Part shown: piece after piece, positions 22,786-38,286 of the stretch
Layout of the letters: every line of letters begins with the position of its first letter
Position numbering within the stretch: the stretch's first letter is position 1
Assembly: GCF_050003625.1 (NCBI RefSeq)
Contig: NC_134400.1
Coordinates: 45,122,557 to 45,186,556, forward strand
Source: Haematobia irritans
Lineage: Eukaryota; Arthropoda; Insecta; Diptera; Muscidae
Direction: 5' to 3'
DNA: 64,000 bases
The notes under the pieces: generated by a model
Databases searched by the model: none
The model's input: only the letters and a program-made list of their open reading frames with translations
What the model was told of the DNA's origin: nothing
Made by a program: the position numbers and the translations under genes

Positions 22786-23193
22786 ATAGAAATTAAGTTT
22801 TGTCAAGCAGTCTTTTGGAAAAAAAAATCATACGGAAATGACATGTTGATAAAATTTGTATACACGCAAAGAAAAAAACGTTTGGAAAACGTGTACCGAA
22901 AACGTTTTTCTTTTGTTAGAGTTTTTTGAATTGCTTCGAAAAGTATACACTTTTATCACCAAAAAAATTCGTTTGTTACAAAATTTTTATTTTTTCAATA
23001 AAAAAAGTTATTTTTGAACCAAAAACACAGTCCATTTCGTTTATCTCAAACACTGTTCTTTTCTGACTTTAGGTCTTCAATAAGACACATTTTAAAGTTC
23101 ATAGTAAAAATTTAATATAGTACAATGTGATGAACATTTTTTCGGAATCTTCCGACCCTATCTGGAATATATGTAAAAAAAAAAACAAACTTT

Positions 23194-23269
23194 GGTCGAA
23201 GCAGGGATCGAACCCACGACCCTTGGCATGCAAGTCGGACGTAGCAACCACTGCTCCACGGTGCCAAAC
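23194..23269 (-). ncRNA. tRNA-like unit of M6 (left, minus strand)
   Basis: On the minus strand there is an A-box-like 'gtggagcagtggttgct', an anticodon-loop-like 'acttgcatgcc' and a B box 'gggttcgatccc'. An 11-T run follows on the transcribed strand (A-run at 23175-23185), suitable as a Pol III terminator. The stems are imperfect. It is related to the SINE head at 27401, and the body resembles tRNA-Ala(TGC) only loosely. It is unlikely to be a functional tRNA gene. Confidence 0.6.
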
Positions 23270-23378
23270 TAAATGTTTGTTTCTGTTAAATAAACTTTGT
23301 TTAATCGGCTCGTGGGCGCCGCAAGCTATGCTATATAAATATAACTTATATGGGTAATTGTCTCTTGATGACAATAAC

Positions 23379-23451
23379 GGCTAAATAGCTCAGTGGATAG
23401 TGTGTTGCTTACAAATTGCATGGTCCGCGGTTCGATTCTCCGTCCAGGCGA
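23379..23451 (+). ncRNA. tRNA-like unit of M6 (right, plus strand)
   Basis: A-box-like 'tagctcagtggatag' and B box 'cggttcgattctcc', with T5 at 23466-23470 downstream. The T-stem has a mismatch. It diverges head-to-head from the left unit about 110 bp away. The same pair is at 36003-36262 (inverted) and 63541-63798. Confidence 0.6.
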
Positions 23452-23831
23452 AAGGTAAAAAAAAATTTTTAAATTTATAAAATCTACATTATTTGTATTA
23501 CAGAAAAAGGTGCTAAGAACTAAAAAACTTCGTGGAAGTGAGAAAGATGTGAGGGAGAATGCAATTAGCCAGAAAAAAATTTTTTTTGAGTTAGTCTATA
23601 CGAAATTGTTTTTACATCCTGGAAAAGTATAAACGTTTATCACAAAAAGTATATACTTTTCTTCCAAATACACTTCGTTTCAACGAAAAGCAAATGAGAA
23701 ACGAACTTTGTTTGTCTAAAATTTCGTTTGGGAGGAAAGAATTATTTTTTTTGCGTGTAGAAATGAAATTTTGACCAAATTTCCTATCGAATTGAAATGT
23801 TAAAAAAATTTCCTATAGAAATGAAATGTTG

Positions 23832-24310
23832 TGAGGTCAATTCAGTACTTTGGATGTGAATTAAGAATTTTTCTGATATTTTGTAAAATAAATAATTTTT
23901 AAAATTTTTTTATGATTTTTAGTGCATTATAACGCTTCTCTGGAATGTTTGTCATCAAATATTTAAAAAAATTCGCAATTTTTCTAGAAAGGATTTAACA
24001 TTTTTTTCGGCTAAATTTAAATAATTATTGTCATCAAATATTTTCAAAAATTCGCAATTTTTCTAGAAAGGATTTAACATTTTTTTCGGTTAAATTTAAA
24101 TAATGTGTACTATTTTATTAATTCTTAATTAATTATTAATTCTTAATCCTATTAATTATTAATTCTTAAAAATAGGAAAAAACGGGTTATAAAAAATTGG
24201 CTCAAATTAACTTCCTCTGCAGTTAAAATAAAGAACATCTTTGGGAGAGCATTTTTGGAAGTTCTTTTAAAGTTGTGCCTTGAGAAGAACTTCGAAATTT
24301 TTTTGCTGGG
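23832..24310. mobile_element. M5 MITE, 5'-truncated
   Basis: Ends in 'ttttttgctggg' like the complete M5 at 43975-44527, and shares 'ggtcaattcagtactttgga' and 'aaagttgtgcc' blocks. The left terminus is missing. Confidence 0.6.
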
Positions 24311-24361
24311 ATGTTGATAAAATTTTCATACAGAAATGAAATTTTGATAAAACTTCTTGTA

Positions 24362-24990
24362 CACTCAAAAAAAAGTTTACTTGGATACAAAGATTTTGAC
24401 CTTCCCTTAAGGATTTTGGTATTGATTCCGAGCCAAAGATGCGGCTTCATTAAAATAAAGACATGTTTGACGGACCTCCCTGGCTTTAAATGTAGGATAA
24501 ATAAAATTAAAATTAGATACAGATATCATTCATCGAATTTTTATCCTCTTTTTGCGATATATTTTATTAATAAAGGTATTTATGTACAAACAAATTCCAA
24601 TTTAAAATCCAAATTATGACAGGTACTTCAAAGTAAAAACCGTTTTCTTAATGTTAAAAAAAAAAAACTTTAAATAAAAGATGCAAATCCTTAAAATAAG
24701 TCTTAGCCTATATTTGAAGCGATTTTATCTTAAATTTAAAAATGCAATATGTCAGTTGAGTTAAAGACAATTACTTACTTCAATGATCTACAACTTCAGC
24801 AGAGAGACGGAAAATTTCAAGATTTGTGTCCTAAATTGAATGAAAAAAATTTTTGAAGCTAGGATTATAAACTTTCATTTAATTAAAATGTGATTATTTT
24901 AAAGAATTTTGTCCTTAACTTTGAGTAAGTTTCGATACCTAAACTTTAAGTTGCATAATCTTCCATATTCCGTCAATATTTTTTTCAGTG
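24362..24990. mobile_element. M4 MITE, full copy
   Basis: 629 bp with ends CACTCAAAAAAAAG / TTTTTTTCAGTG, TA on both sides, and the internal landmark 'ggtattgattccgagccaaa'. No transposase. Other copies are at 28349-29001, 31949-32601, about 53745-54267 and about 63008-63206. Confidence 0.75.
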
Positions 24991-26580
24991 TAGAAATGGA
25001 ATTTTAACAAAACTTCCTATAGAAATTAAATTTTGACCAAATTTCCTATAAAAATGAATTTTTGACAAAATTTCCTATAGAAATGAAATGTTGACAAAAT
25101 TTCCTATTGAAATGATTTTTTGATATAATTTTTAAATAGACATAACATTTTGACAAACTTTATTATAGAAATGAAATTTTGATAAAATGTTCAAATAGAA
25201 ATAAAATATTGACAAAACGTCCTACAGAAATAAAATTTTGACAAAATTTGTTATAGAAATGACATTTCGACAAAATTTCCTGTAGAAATGAAATTTTGAC
25301 AAAATTTCCTATAGAAATGAAATTTTGACAAAATTTCCTATAGAAATTAAATTTTGACAAAATTTCCTATTGAAATGATTTTTTGATATAATTTTCATAT
25401 AGACATGAAATTTTGACAAAATTTCTTATAGAGATGAAATTTTGATAAACTTTTCATATAGAAATAAAATTCGTGTTTTGTTTTTTATTGTGGGTTTGTA
25501 CTTCAATCATATTTGTTGTTTTGATCTCAGCTTTAAAACCATTGTGTTGACTTAACTACAAGAGTAGCTTAACCAACAGAGGAAAAGAATGTTTGTCAAA
25601 TTTATTTTGGGCAAAATTTTCATATAATTTTCATATAGACATGACATTTTGACAAACTTTATTATAGAAATGAAATTTTGATAAAATGTTCACATAGAAA
25701 TAAAATATTGACAAAACGTCCTACAGAAATAAAACTTTGACAAAATTTTTTATAGAAATGAAATTTGAACCAAATTTCCTATAAAAATGAAATTTTGACA
25801 AAATTTCCTATAGAAATAAAATTTTGACAAAATTTCCTATATAATTGAAATTTTGATAAAATTTTCATATAGAAATAAAATATTGACAGAACTTCCTTTA
25901 GAAATAAAATGTTGACAACATTTTTTATAGAAATGAAATTTTGACCAAATTTCCTATAAATATTAAATTTTGACAAAACTTCCTATAAAAATGAAATTTT
26001 GACAAAATTTCCTATACAAATGAAATTTTGACAAAATTTCTTATAGGAATTAAATTTTGACAAAATTTCATATAACAATAAAATTTTGACAAAATTTCTT
26101 ATTGAAATGAATTTTTGATAGAATTTTCATATAGACATGAAATTTTGAAAACAAAACTTCCTATATAAATGAAATTTTGATATATCATATATCATAGAGA
26201 CAATTCTGACAAAATTTCCTATAGAAATGCAAGTTTGATAAAATTTTCATATTGACATGAAATTTTGCCAAAATTTACTATAGAAATGCAAGTTTGATAA
26301 AATTTTCATATTGACATGAAATTTTGCCAAAATTTCCTATATAAATGAAATTTTGATAAAATTTTCATATAGAAATAAAATATTGACAAAACTTCCTATA
26401 GAAATAAATTTTTTACAAAATTTATTATAGAAATGAAATTTTGACCAAATTTCCTATAAAAATGAAATTTCGACACAATTTCCTATAAAAATGAAATTTC
26501 GACAAAATTTCCTAGAAAAATGAAATTTCAAAAAAAAAAAATCCAATAAAAATGAAATTTTGACAAAATTTCTCCAATAA
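24991..26580. repeat. 29-bp tandem array (cctatagaaatga variant)
   Basis: About 50 units of 'aaattttgacaaaatttcct' plus 'atagaaatg', interrupted by non-array sequence at about 25475-25600. The ORFs in it are repeat artefacts. Confidence 0.8.
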
Positions 26581-26584
26581 GACG

Positions 26585-27240
26585 TAAATTTAGTTGAGTA
26601 CCAATCTTCAGTTGTTTCTTTATCATCACCATCTGCGGTTTGCAATATTACTAGTATCACTATAACGATTTATGATATACCATCAGTTTGAGGTGTTTGA
26701 GCATTTGAACAACTTTTCACTGTCTTATTTAACAGAAGATGTCAAATGCTAGTATCCCAAGTGTAATAAATATCTATGTGTACTAAAATCTAAGTAACAT
26801 AATCTTAGTTAAAACACTCAAAGAAAAGTTACTTTCATTCTAATCGAAATTTCAGACAAAAGAAATTCGACGAATTTTGCTTTTCATAAATTGGAATTAA
26901 TGATCAACGATTCAGTCTGTAATCTTTTTTATTTGTTTTTTTTAAGATTTTTTTTAATTTCATTCTTCATAAAAGAAAACACTTCTTTCAGTGAAAATTA
27001 AAATTTTTTGCCGTGTACAAATCGATTATCCATTGTTATACAAAAGTTATGTATTGCATTTATTGTTTATTGAAATAATCTAACCAAAGAACTTTTGTGA
27101 TAAGACCATTTTTGTGAATAGCAAAATTTAGCAAATAATCGATATGATATTGACCTTCAAAAATTTAATCATACTGTATTGAAAACAAAAAAATAGATAG
27201 ATTGACTATAATCTCCACCTCCATTGGAGGGATATATTTA
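26585..27240. other. no recognised feature
   Basis: AT-rich. A possible degenerate MITE lies at about 26816-27015 (CACTCAAAGAAAAG to TTTTGCCGTG), but its left flank lacks TA. Confidence 0.3.
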
Positions 27241-27242
27241 TA

Positions 27243-27390
27243 CACTTAAAGTTTCGTTATATTAACTAAATGTATCGTTAAAAGTCAGGCAATGAAACAA
27301 ATTCGTTAATACAACGAAATTGTTTGTTATTATAACGAATTTTCTGTTAATCAACGTAACGTTTCGTACTATTAACAAATATTTTCATTG
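27243..27390. mobile_element. small TA-flanked MITE
   Basis: 148 bp from CACTTAAAG to TTTTCATTG, with TA at 27241-27242 and 27391-27392. Its interior repeats 'aacgaa' and 'ttcgtt' words in both orientations. It lies directly upstream of a SINE. Confidence 0.5.
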
Positions 27391-27400
27391 TATTAATGAA

Positions 27401-27731
27401 GGGAGCCACCGTGGTGCAATGGTTAGTATGCCGACCTTGCATATACAAGGTCGTGGGTTCGATTCCTGCTTCGATCGAACACAAAAAAAGTTTTTCAGCG
27501 GTGGTTTTATCCCACCTCAGCAATGCTGGTGACATTTCTGAACTTTTCAAAACTTTTCTAAGTGGTTTCACTTCAATGTGGAACGCCGTTCGGACTCGGC
27601 TATAAAAATGAGGTCCCTTGCCATTGAGCTTAACATGGAATCGGGCAGCGCTCAGTGATAAGAGAGAAGTTCACCAATGTGGTATCACAATGGACTGAAT
27701 AGTGTAAGTGAGCCTGCCACCTAACCTAACC
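27401..27731 (+). mobile_element. tRNA-headed SINE, copy A
   Basis: The head has an A-box-like 'gtggtgcaatggttagta' and a B box 'gggttcgattcc' (27456-27467). The body includes 'aacgccgttcggactcggct'. The 3' tail is shared with the LINE at 21401 and ends in CCTAA units. A probable 7-bp target duplication taatgaa occurs at 27394-27400 and 27732-27738. About 330 bp, transcribed by Pol III in this class. Confidence 0.85.
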
Positions 27732-27734
27732 TAA

Positions 27735-28080
<346 letters not shown>

Positions 28081-28348
28081 AATGTTTATTAGAAAATTTC
28101 GTTCATGACTTTGAAACAATTCAAAACCACTGAGTGGTGTCGAGCGTTCAATGTCCGGTCTGAAGCAAATATATCTTTAACCGTGTATTTGAAACCTTGG
28201 CCCATATTTTAAATATCCCTGTTTAATCTCAGTTTTTAAGGAACATTAAAATATTTTTCTATGGCTGTTTGTTTATTTTTTGACATTACGACATAGAAAT
28301 TGCATTTTTTATCATATATAATGAGTATTGAATGCTTTGTTGTTCTTA

Positions 28349-29001
28349 CACTGAAAAAAAGCTTGCCCGGTTCTAAAGATTTTGTCTTTACTTTAACAAT
28401 TTGGTATTGATTCCGAGCCAAAGAAGCGGAGAATACAAGTAAGGATACTTTTAAGATACAATTCTCTTTTAAATTTGGGTTTTGTGTACTTGCTTCTAGG
28501 AAGCAAATTTTAATTTTTCGCTTTCTCAGCTTTTTTTCTTCATATGCTATCAAATTCTATTAAAAACGAGTTAATGACAACTTTATTTTCCAAATTAAGA
28601 CTCGACTTCCAGTAGTAATTTTGTTATGTTTCAAGTAAAAAACGTCTTTAAAATAAAGTGTTGAAAAACATGTCCTATTTTTGAACGATTTTTTGCTTTG
28701 TAGTCAAGATGCAAAAAGACAACAAATTTAAAGACAATTGCAATAATTTTAAAGAATTTTTATGAATTATTAAAGTCAAGTTGACCTTAGCCCAAATTTT
28801 TTTCTTTCATATTATGATATCCATTTTTAAGTCAAATCACTTAATTATAAGGACAATACGACTTCATTGACAAGTTTATCGACTTTTGGACAAGGAAAAA
28901 AACTTAATATTAGAGAAATTCGTCTTCTATGCTAAGCAAAATTTGCATTCGTATTTTAAGGACATGAAATCTTTGGCCTCACGGCAATATTTTTTTCATT
29001 G
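28349..29001. mobile_element. M4 MITE in the left arm
   Basis: 653 bp with ends CACTGAAAAAAAGC / TTTTTTTCATTG, TA flanks, and 'ggtattgattccgagccaaa' inside. The mirror copy is at 31949-32601. Confidence 0.75.
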
Positions 29002-29062
29002 TAGTACATTTAACATACCTTATAAGAAAATAGAAAGATATTTGATCAAAAAAAAAAAAAAA

Positions 29063-32867
<3,805 letters not shown>

Positions 32868-33411
32868 CAAAATCCAAACAAAGAGAATTGGAAACCATAG
32901 CAAGAAACGCAAATAACTAAAACAAGGGTTTTGAATAGAACCAGCAGATGGATGGACGGACATATAGAATGAAAGATAAAGTAGAGTAAATGTAGAACTA
33001 TTCATTGATACACTCATTCCCTGTAATGATTAATTGTCATGTGAACATAATAATCTATTGTCTGAATTGGTTGTGATGATAGGTTTCAGTATAGCGGTAT
33101 GGCTACATATATATAATAGGTATCTTAGCAAATCACTTCCTCGGTTTATGAGGGTCAATCATATTTTGTCTGCTGCCCAGAAATTAAATACGAAATTTTT
33201 GCGTGGAATTTTGTACTTCGTATTGGAAAAATTGATCGGTACAAAGAGAAACCAGATTGGTTATGACAAACGAATTTATTGCCAACCTCTGTTTGGTAGT
33301 TGTATCTGCTATTAGTAAGAGGTTGTGTCTCCCCAATACTTCAATAGAACCAATTGAATTATTGAAAACACAACTGAGGCGATAATAGAGTTGGTTGTGG
33401 TAAACAATGGA
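32868..33411. other. no recognised repeat; weak ORF
   Basis: Unique-looking sequence. A plus-strand frame from an ATG at 33076 gives 79 codons to 33315 with no recognisable domain; I do not call it a gene. Confidence 0.3.
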
Positions 33412-33477
33412 TTCACAGAAAAAAAATCACCAAAATTTTTCCAATTAAAAAGTGGATTGAAGTTGAAAATGTACCCA

Positions 33478-34294
33478 CCCAGCAAAAAATTTCAAAGTTG
33501 TTCCACAAACATTTCTTTTAAATCGCATTCCAGAATCCCCCATCAATTTTTTCCACTTCCGATGCAGTCCTTTTGGACAAGTCCACAAACATTTCTTTTA
33601 AAGTTCATCCCGGGATCCCCTCTCGATTTTTTCCACTTCCGATGAAGTCCTTTTGGACAAGTCTTAGAAAGTACGGCATTAGGCCGTTATAAGTGAAAAT
33701 TTAAGTTTTGGACAATTAAATTGAGCAACAAAGAATAGAAAATCAATAAAAACAGTAAAAAAAATAATAATAAAATAAAAAAATATACCCGCTGGGAATT
33801 GAACCTATGACGTTTGACTTTTTCACTTCCGTGGAAGTTCTTTTGAGAAGATAAATAAAATAAAAACGATTTATAACATAAACCAAACAATTTTTTAGAA
33901 AAATATGTAATAAAAAAAATTGCCGCTGGTGAGATTTGATTCAGCGTTCTTTATTTTGTCATTAATAATAAAGAACATCTCATATCACCAACATTTGAAT
34001 AAACGTTTTGATGCCTGGTGTTCAATGGCGTTTGTGGCTGAGTGTCTAAGGCATTCTGTTAAGGTGCCAACAGACCCAGGTGCAACCAACGGTGGAAGCG
34101 AAGAAGGTTTTCTATTTGTAAAAATTAGTTTTTTAGTTTTTTTTAAATTTCGTCACCCAAATGAAAGCACAACTTCTAAAGCAACGCAAAGGATCGAAAA
34201 ATGGAATAATTCCGTCCTATCACAAGTCCATGTAAAATTCATTGGAGATAATCCAAGTCCAAACTACTTTTTTGGAAGCTCGTTTTTTGCTGGG
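33478..34294. mobile_element. M9 element with tRNA-like modules
   Basis: 817 bp between CCCAGCAAAAAA and TTTTTTGCTGGG. The left part holds an imperfect tandem duplication of about 80 bp (33505-33662, 'cacaaacatttcttttaaa', 'ttttggacaag'). The middle has a minus-strand B-box-like 'aggttcaattccc' (about 33785-33800) and a plus-strand leucine/serine-tRNA-like A box 'gtggctgagtgtctaagg' (34033-34050). The minus unit faces left and the plus unit right, as in M6. A 58-bp M1 fragment (33412-33470) precedes it. Confidence 0.55.
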
Positions 34295-34600
34295 CACCAA
34301 AAAATTTGGAAGTTCTTCTAAAGGCACAACTTTAAAAGAACTTCCAAAAATGTCCTCCCAAAGACGATATTTTTTTTTTGTTCAGAACACAGTAAGAATT
34401 TACAAAATGGTACCAATTATCTAAATTCTGTGGAAAAAAAATGCTAAATTCATTTTATAAAAATTGAAATTTCCTTAATGGATTTTAAATCAAACGTTTC
34501 AGACAAGCGCTAGAATGTATTAAGAATCATAAAAAATTATAAAAAATTATTTATTAGGCTAAATATCACAGAATTTTTTATTTCACATTCAAAAATCTTG
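34295..34600. mobile_element. M5 MITE fragment
   Basis: 'ttctaaaggcacaactttaa' and neighbouring blocks match the inverted M5 at 40835-41355. It abuts M9 and lacks a second terminus. Confidence 0.5.
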
Positions 34601-34629
34601 GGGTTTATATTGGAATTAACATATATAAA

Positions 34630-35141
34630 ATTATGCACTGTTAGAAAAATATGTTTTTCATATGTTCCGATATAAACAAAATGTGTTTCGGGCACAATTT
34701 TTAAACACAATATATTTAAGTGCAAACATGTAATGTTCCTAAACTAACACTAAATGTTTCGAACATATATGTTAATATGTTAGAATATATTATGTTTAGG
34801 ACAAGAATATGTCATTAGAATAATATGTGTGAATGTAAACGTATATAACTTTACAAATTTCGAGTAAACATATATGTTGTGATATTTTATTCAGAGAGCG
34901 ACAGAGAGAGAGAGAGTATAGAGAAAGAAATAGAGATGGAAACCGGGAGGGTTGACGAAAGATATCAATATAATACAGCGAGAGAATCAAAAGAGAGCAA
35001 TTTCTGTGAAACCGCTCGTATGTTGTTTCGGAAAACAGTTTTATAATAAGGCCAAAATTTGATATGCTTAAGTCTAAATATTATTTAATTTGAATATTAG
35101 AATGAGTATTCGGAGTGAAGAGAATAGACATTTGAACAAAC
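34630..35141. mobile_element. M7 fragment ('aacatatg' family), inverted
   Basis: Reverse complement of about 37010-37500, including 'atatgtttttcatatgttcc' and a purine block 'gacagagagagagagagt'. It ends where a Rep-A 5' end starts. Confidence 0.7.
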
Positions 35142-35692
35142 AAACATGTATATACGGTCGTAAGTTCGGCCAGGCCGAATCTTGTGTACCCTCCACCATG
35201 GATTGCGTAGAAACTTCTACGAAAGACTGTCATCCACAATCGAATTACTTGGGTTGCGGTAACACTTACCGATGGCAAGGTATCTTAAAACTTCTTAACA
35301 TCGTTTTCTAAATTGTGAGTTAGTCCATACGTGGTATATATTAGACAAACAAGTTATATATAGGTAAGTCTCCAAATAATTACGAATCGATATGAACTTT
35401 TGCACGATACATGGAGAGCCAGAATTGAAATATGGGGGTCGCTTATATGGGGGCTACATTTATGAACTTGATATGGACCATTTTTTGTGTGATTGGGGAT
35501 CGATTTATCTGAGGGCTATACATAACTATAGACCGATATGGACCTAGCATGGTTGTTAACGGCCATATACCAGCACAATGTACCAAATTTCAACTGACTC
35601 GGATGAAATTTGCTCCTCCAAGGGGCTATATATGATTATGGACTGATATGGACCACTATTGGCATGGTTGTTAAATATAATATACTACCACC

Positions 35693-37501
35693 ACACCCTC
35701 AAAAAAAATCGCTTCTTTAACATATGTTCCAAACATATTTTGCAGGAAGCACATATATTATTGCATACTGCCGAAACATTAATATGTTTGTTTTATGTGA
35801 ACATATTATATGTTTGGAAGCATTTTGAGCCAAAAATATTATATGCTTGGAAGAATTTTTCCCAAACACGATTGTGCTCATTCCCTAACATACTCGTAAT
35901 TTTCACTTCCACGAAATTTTTTAGTTATTGGAACCTTTCTCTGTAATACAAATAATGTTGAAGAAATTATTCACTTTTATAAATTTTTTAAATTTTACCT
36001 TTCGCCTGCACGGAGAATCGAACCGAGGACCATACAGTTTGTAAGCCAACACACTATCCACTGGGCTACGTAGCTGTTATAGTCACCAGTAGATAATTAT
36101 CGTTTTAAGTTACATTTATATAGCATAGTTTGCAGCGCCCACGAGCCCATGCAAACATAACATTATTTAACAGAAACATACATTTGTTTGCCACGTGGAG
36201 CAGTGGTTAGCATGTCTGCCTTGCATGCAAAGGGTCGTGGGTTCAATCCCTGCTCCGACCGAACATTTTTTTTTTGTTTTTTGTTTTTTTTTTTTAATTT
36301 ACACATTTATATTTATACTATATTAATTTTTTTAAATGAAACTTCGAAATGTGTGTTATTAAAGATTTATAGTCAGTAACAGTGCTTGATATAAACGAAA
36401 TTGACTGATTTTTGGATAAAATATTATTTTTTAGTGCAAAAATAACAATCTTGTAATAAAAAACTGTTTTTGTACAAAACTTTAAAATTTGGAAGGAATT
36501 CAAAAACTAACAAAAGAAGAACGTGGAGTCGAGTATAAACATACATACATAATTTTATAATATAAACATAAATTTATTTAGGAGTGAACAGTTTTTTACT
36601 AGCATTTAACACCATCGCTCTAAAATTCCTTTTATTTTTCTTTAATAATTCATTTTAAAGAAAATAAACTTTTTAAATTGTTTTAGCTGTAAAACTCGAA
36701 CTTAATTCCCGCTTTTATATTTGATGGTGTCCGTCAACTCCTCGTGGACTACTTTTTAATAAAGAGGAACTAAAGTTTGTTTTTTTACATTTTACTGTGT
36801 AATTTTTCACTATTTCCTCCTTATTTCATTTTACTGTCCCAACTCTAAAAAGAGTATAGTGCCCTTTCGTTATTTTTATGAAGACCCCTGATTTCGTTTA
36901 ACGAACCAAGAAAAAAATTGTGCCCATAATGCCAAAATGATAAACAAAACACATGTCCACACATACATAAAATGCTGCTCTCAAGGCGAAAACATAAGCT
37001 GTTTGTTTTTCAAATGTCTATTCTCTTGGTTCAGAATGTATATTCTCTTTATTCAAATTAAATAATATTTAGACTTAAACATATCAAATTTTTGGCCTTA
37101 TCATAATACAGTTTTCCGAAACAACATACAAGCGGTTTCACAGAAATTGTTCTCTTTTGACTCTTTTGCTGTGTTATATTGATATCTTTCGTCAACTCTC
37201 CCGGTTTCCATCTCTATTTCTCTCTATACTCTCTCTGTCGCTTTGAATAAAATATCACAACATATGTATGTTTAGTCGAAATTTGTAAATTTATATATGT
37301 TTGTATTCACACATATGATTTTTATGAAACATTGATGCCCCAAACATAATATATTCTAACATATTAACATAGATGTCCCAAACATTTAGTGTTAGTTTAG
37401 GAACATTACATGTTCGCACTTAAATATATTGTGGTTTAAAATCGTGCCCGAAACACATTTTGTTTATATCGGAACATATGAAAAACATATTTTTCCAACA
37501 G
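35693..37501. mobile_element. M7 element with embedded M6-type tRNA-like pair
   Basis: Begins 'ccctcaaaaaaaatcgcttc' and ends 'aaaaacatatttttccaac'. It is rich in 'aacatatgtt' words. It contains an inverted M6 core (about 35935-36300) with a minus-strand tRNA-like unit (36003-36077) and a plus-strand one (36188-36262, followed by T10). The part at 36300-36990 is unassigned except for a fold-back MITE scrap near 36620-36715. There is no transposase. Confidence 0.6.
36188..36262 (+). ncRNA. tRNA-like unit with Pol III terminator
   Basis: A-box-like 'gtggagcagtggttagca', B box 'gggttcaatccc', and T10 at 36266-36275. It is the same module as 23194-23269, here on the plus strand. Confidence 0.6.
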
Positions 37502-37903
37502 AGTACCAAATTTCAACTGAATCAGATGAATTTGGTCTTCCAAGAGGCTCCGGAGGTCAAATCTAGGGATCGGTTTATATGGGGGCTATATATAATTATG
37601 GACCGATGTGGACCAATTTTTGCATGGTTATTAGAGACCAAATCTGGTGATCGGTTTATATGGGGGCTATATATAATTATGGACCAATGTGGACCAATTT
37701 TTACATGATTGTTACCAAATTTCAGCCGGATCGGATGAAATTTGCTTCTCTTAGAGGCTCCGCACGCCAAATCTGGGGATCGGTTTATATGGGGGCTATA
37801 TATAATTATGGACCGATGGGGACCAATTTTTGCACAGTTGTTAAAGATCATATGCTAACTCCATGTACCAAATTTCAGTCGGATCGGATGATATTTGTTT
37901 CTC

Positions 37904-38070
37904 TCAAAGCACCCATAGACATGTACCCCTTAATTTTCTTAAATATGCAACTGCGGTTTATCTCCCAGACCTATATGTTACCCCACAAATGCTTATGATT
38001 ACTAATTCTGTAATGGTGGTTTAGGGTATGATATAGTCGGCCCCGCCCGACTTTCTACTTTACTTACTTG
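37904..38070 (-). repeat. Rep-B 5'-end fragment
   Basis: 'aagcacccatagacatgtac' to 'tttactttacttacttg' on the plus strand, the reverse complement of 29063-29230 including the gtcggccccgcccgac hairpin. The next 210 bp (38071-38286) hold nothing recognised. Confidence 0.8.
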
Positions 38071-38286
38071 ATTTAAAGTTGCTTAGTTTTATAGCCTTTT
38101 GTGATACCACTAGTTCGCTAATTACCTATGATTTAAAATAATCTAAAACAAAGTAACAAAAGTTATTAAATAACTGCAACACAACAAAATAAACAAAACT
38201 AAAAAAATCGACACATAAAAAATTTCTTATAGGAAATTTATTTATAATTTTGGTCTTGTGTGATTGCCAGATTGTTTTTTTATCCG

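Larger units (their letters stand above)
22863..23757. mobile_element. M6 element with two head-to-head tRNA-like units, copy 1
   Basis: 895 bp with ends CACGCAAAGAAAAAAACG and TTATTTTTTTTGCGTG and TA target duplications (22861-22862, 23758-23759). It is inserted in a 29-bp-type repeat whose flanks rejoin cleanly ('tttgtatagaaatg'). It has no transposase. The interior carries a minus-strand tRNA-like unit (23194-23269) and a plus-strand one (23379-23451). The second copy starts at 63207 and an inverted fragment is at about 35935-36300. Confidence 0.8.
35142..37905 (+). mobile_element. Rep-A copy split by an M7 element
   Basis: The 5' end with hairpin is at 35142-35200, followed by 153-bp-type units to about 35692. 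An M7 element interrupts at 35693-37501, and the Rep-A units resume at 37502-37905 ('gtaccaaatttcaactg' onward). They are truncated at the junction with a Rep-B fragment. Confidence 0.65.

Noticed and set aside
23194..23269. Genuine tRNA gene
   Set aside because: A and B boxes are good, but the stems are imperfect and the unit is repeated inside mobile elements; kept as tRNA-like only. The same applies to the unit at 63725.
28236..28553. 105-codon ORF present in both palindrome arms (also 32397-32714)
   Set aside because: It lies across the end of an M4 MITE and its flank. Conservation between the arms reflects duplication, not selection, and there is no domain.
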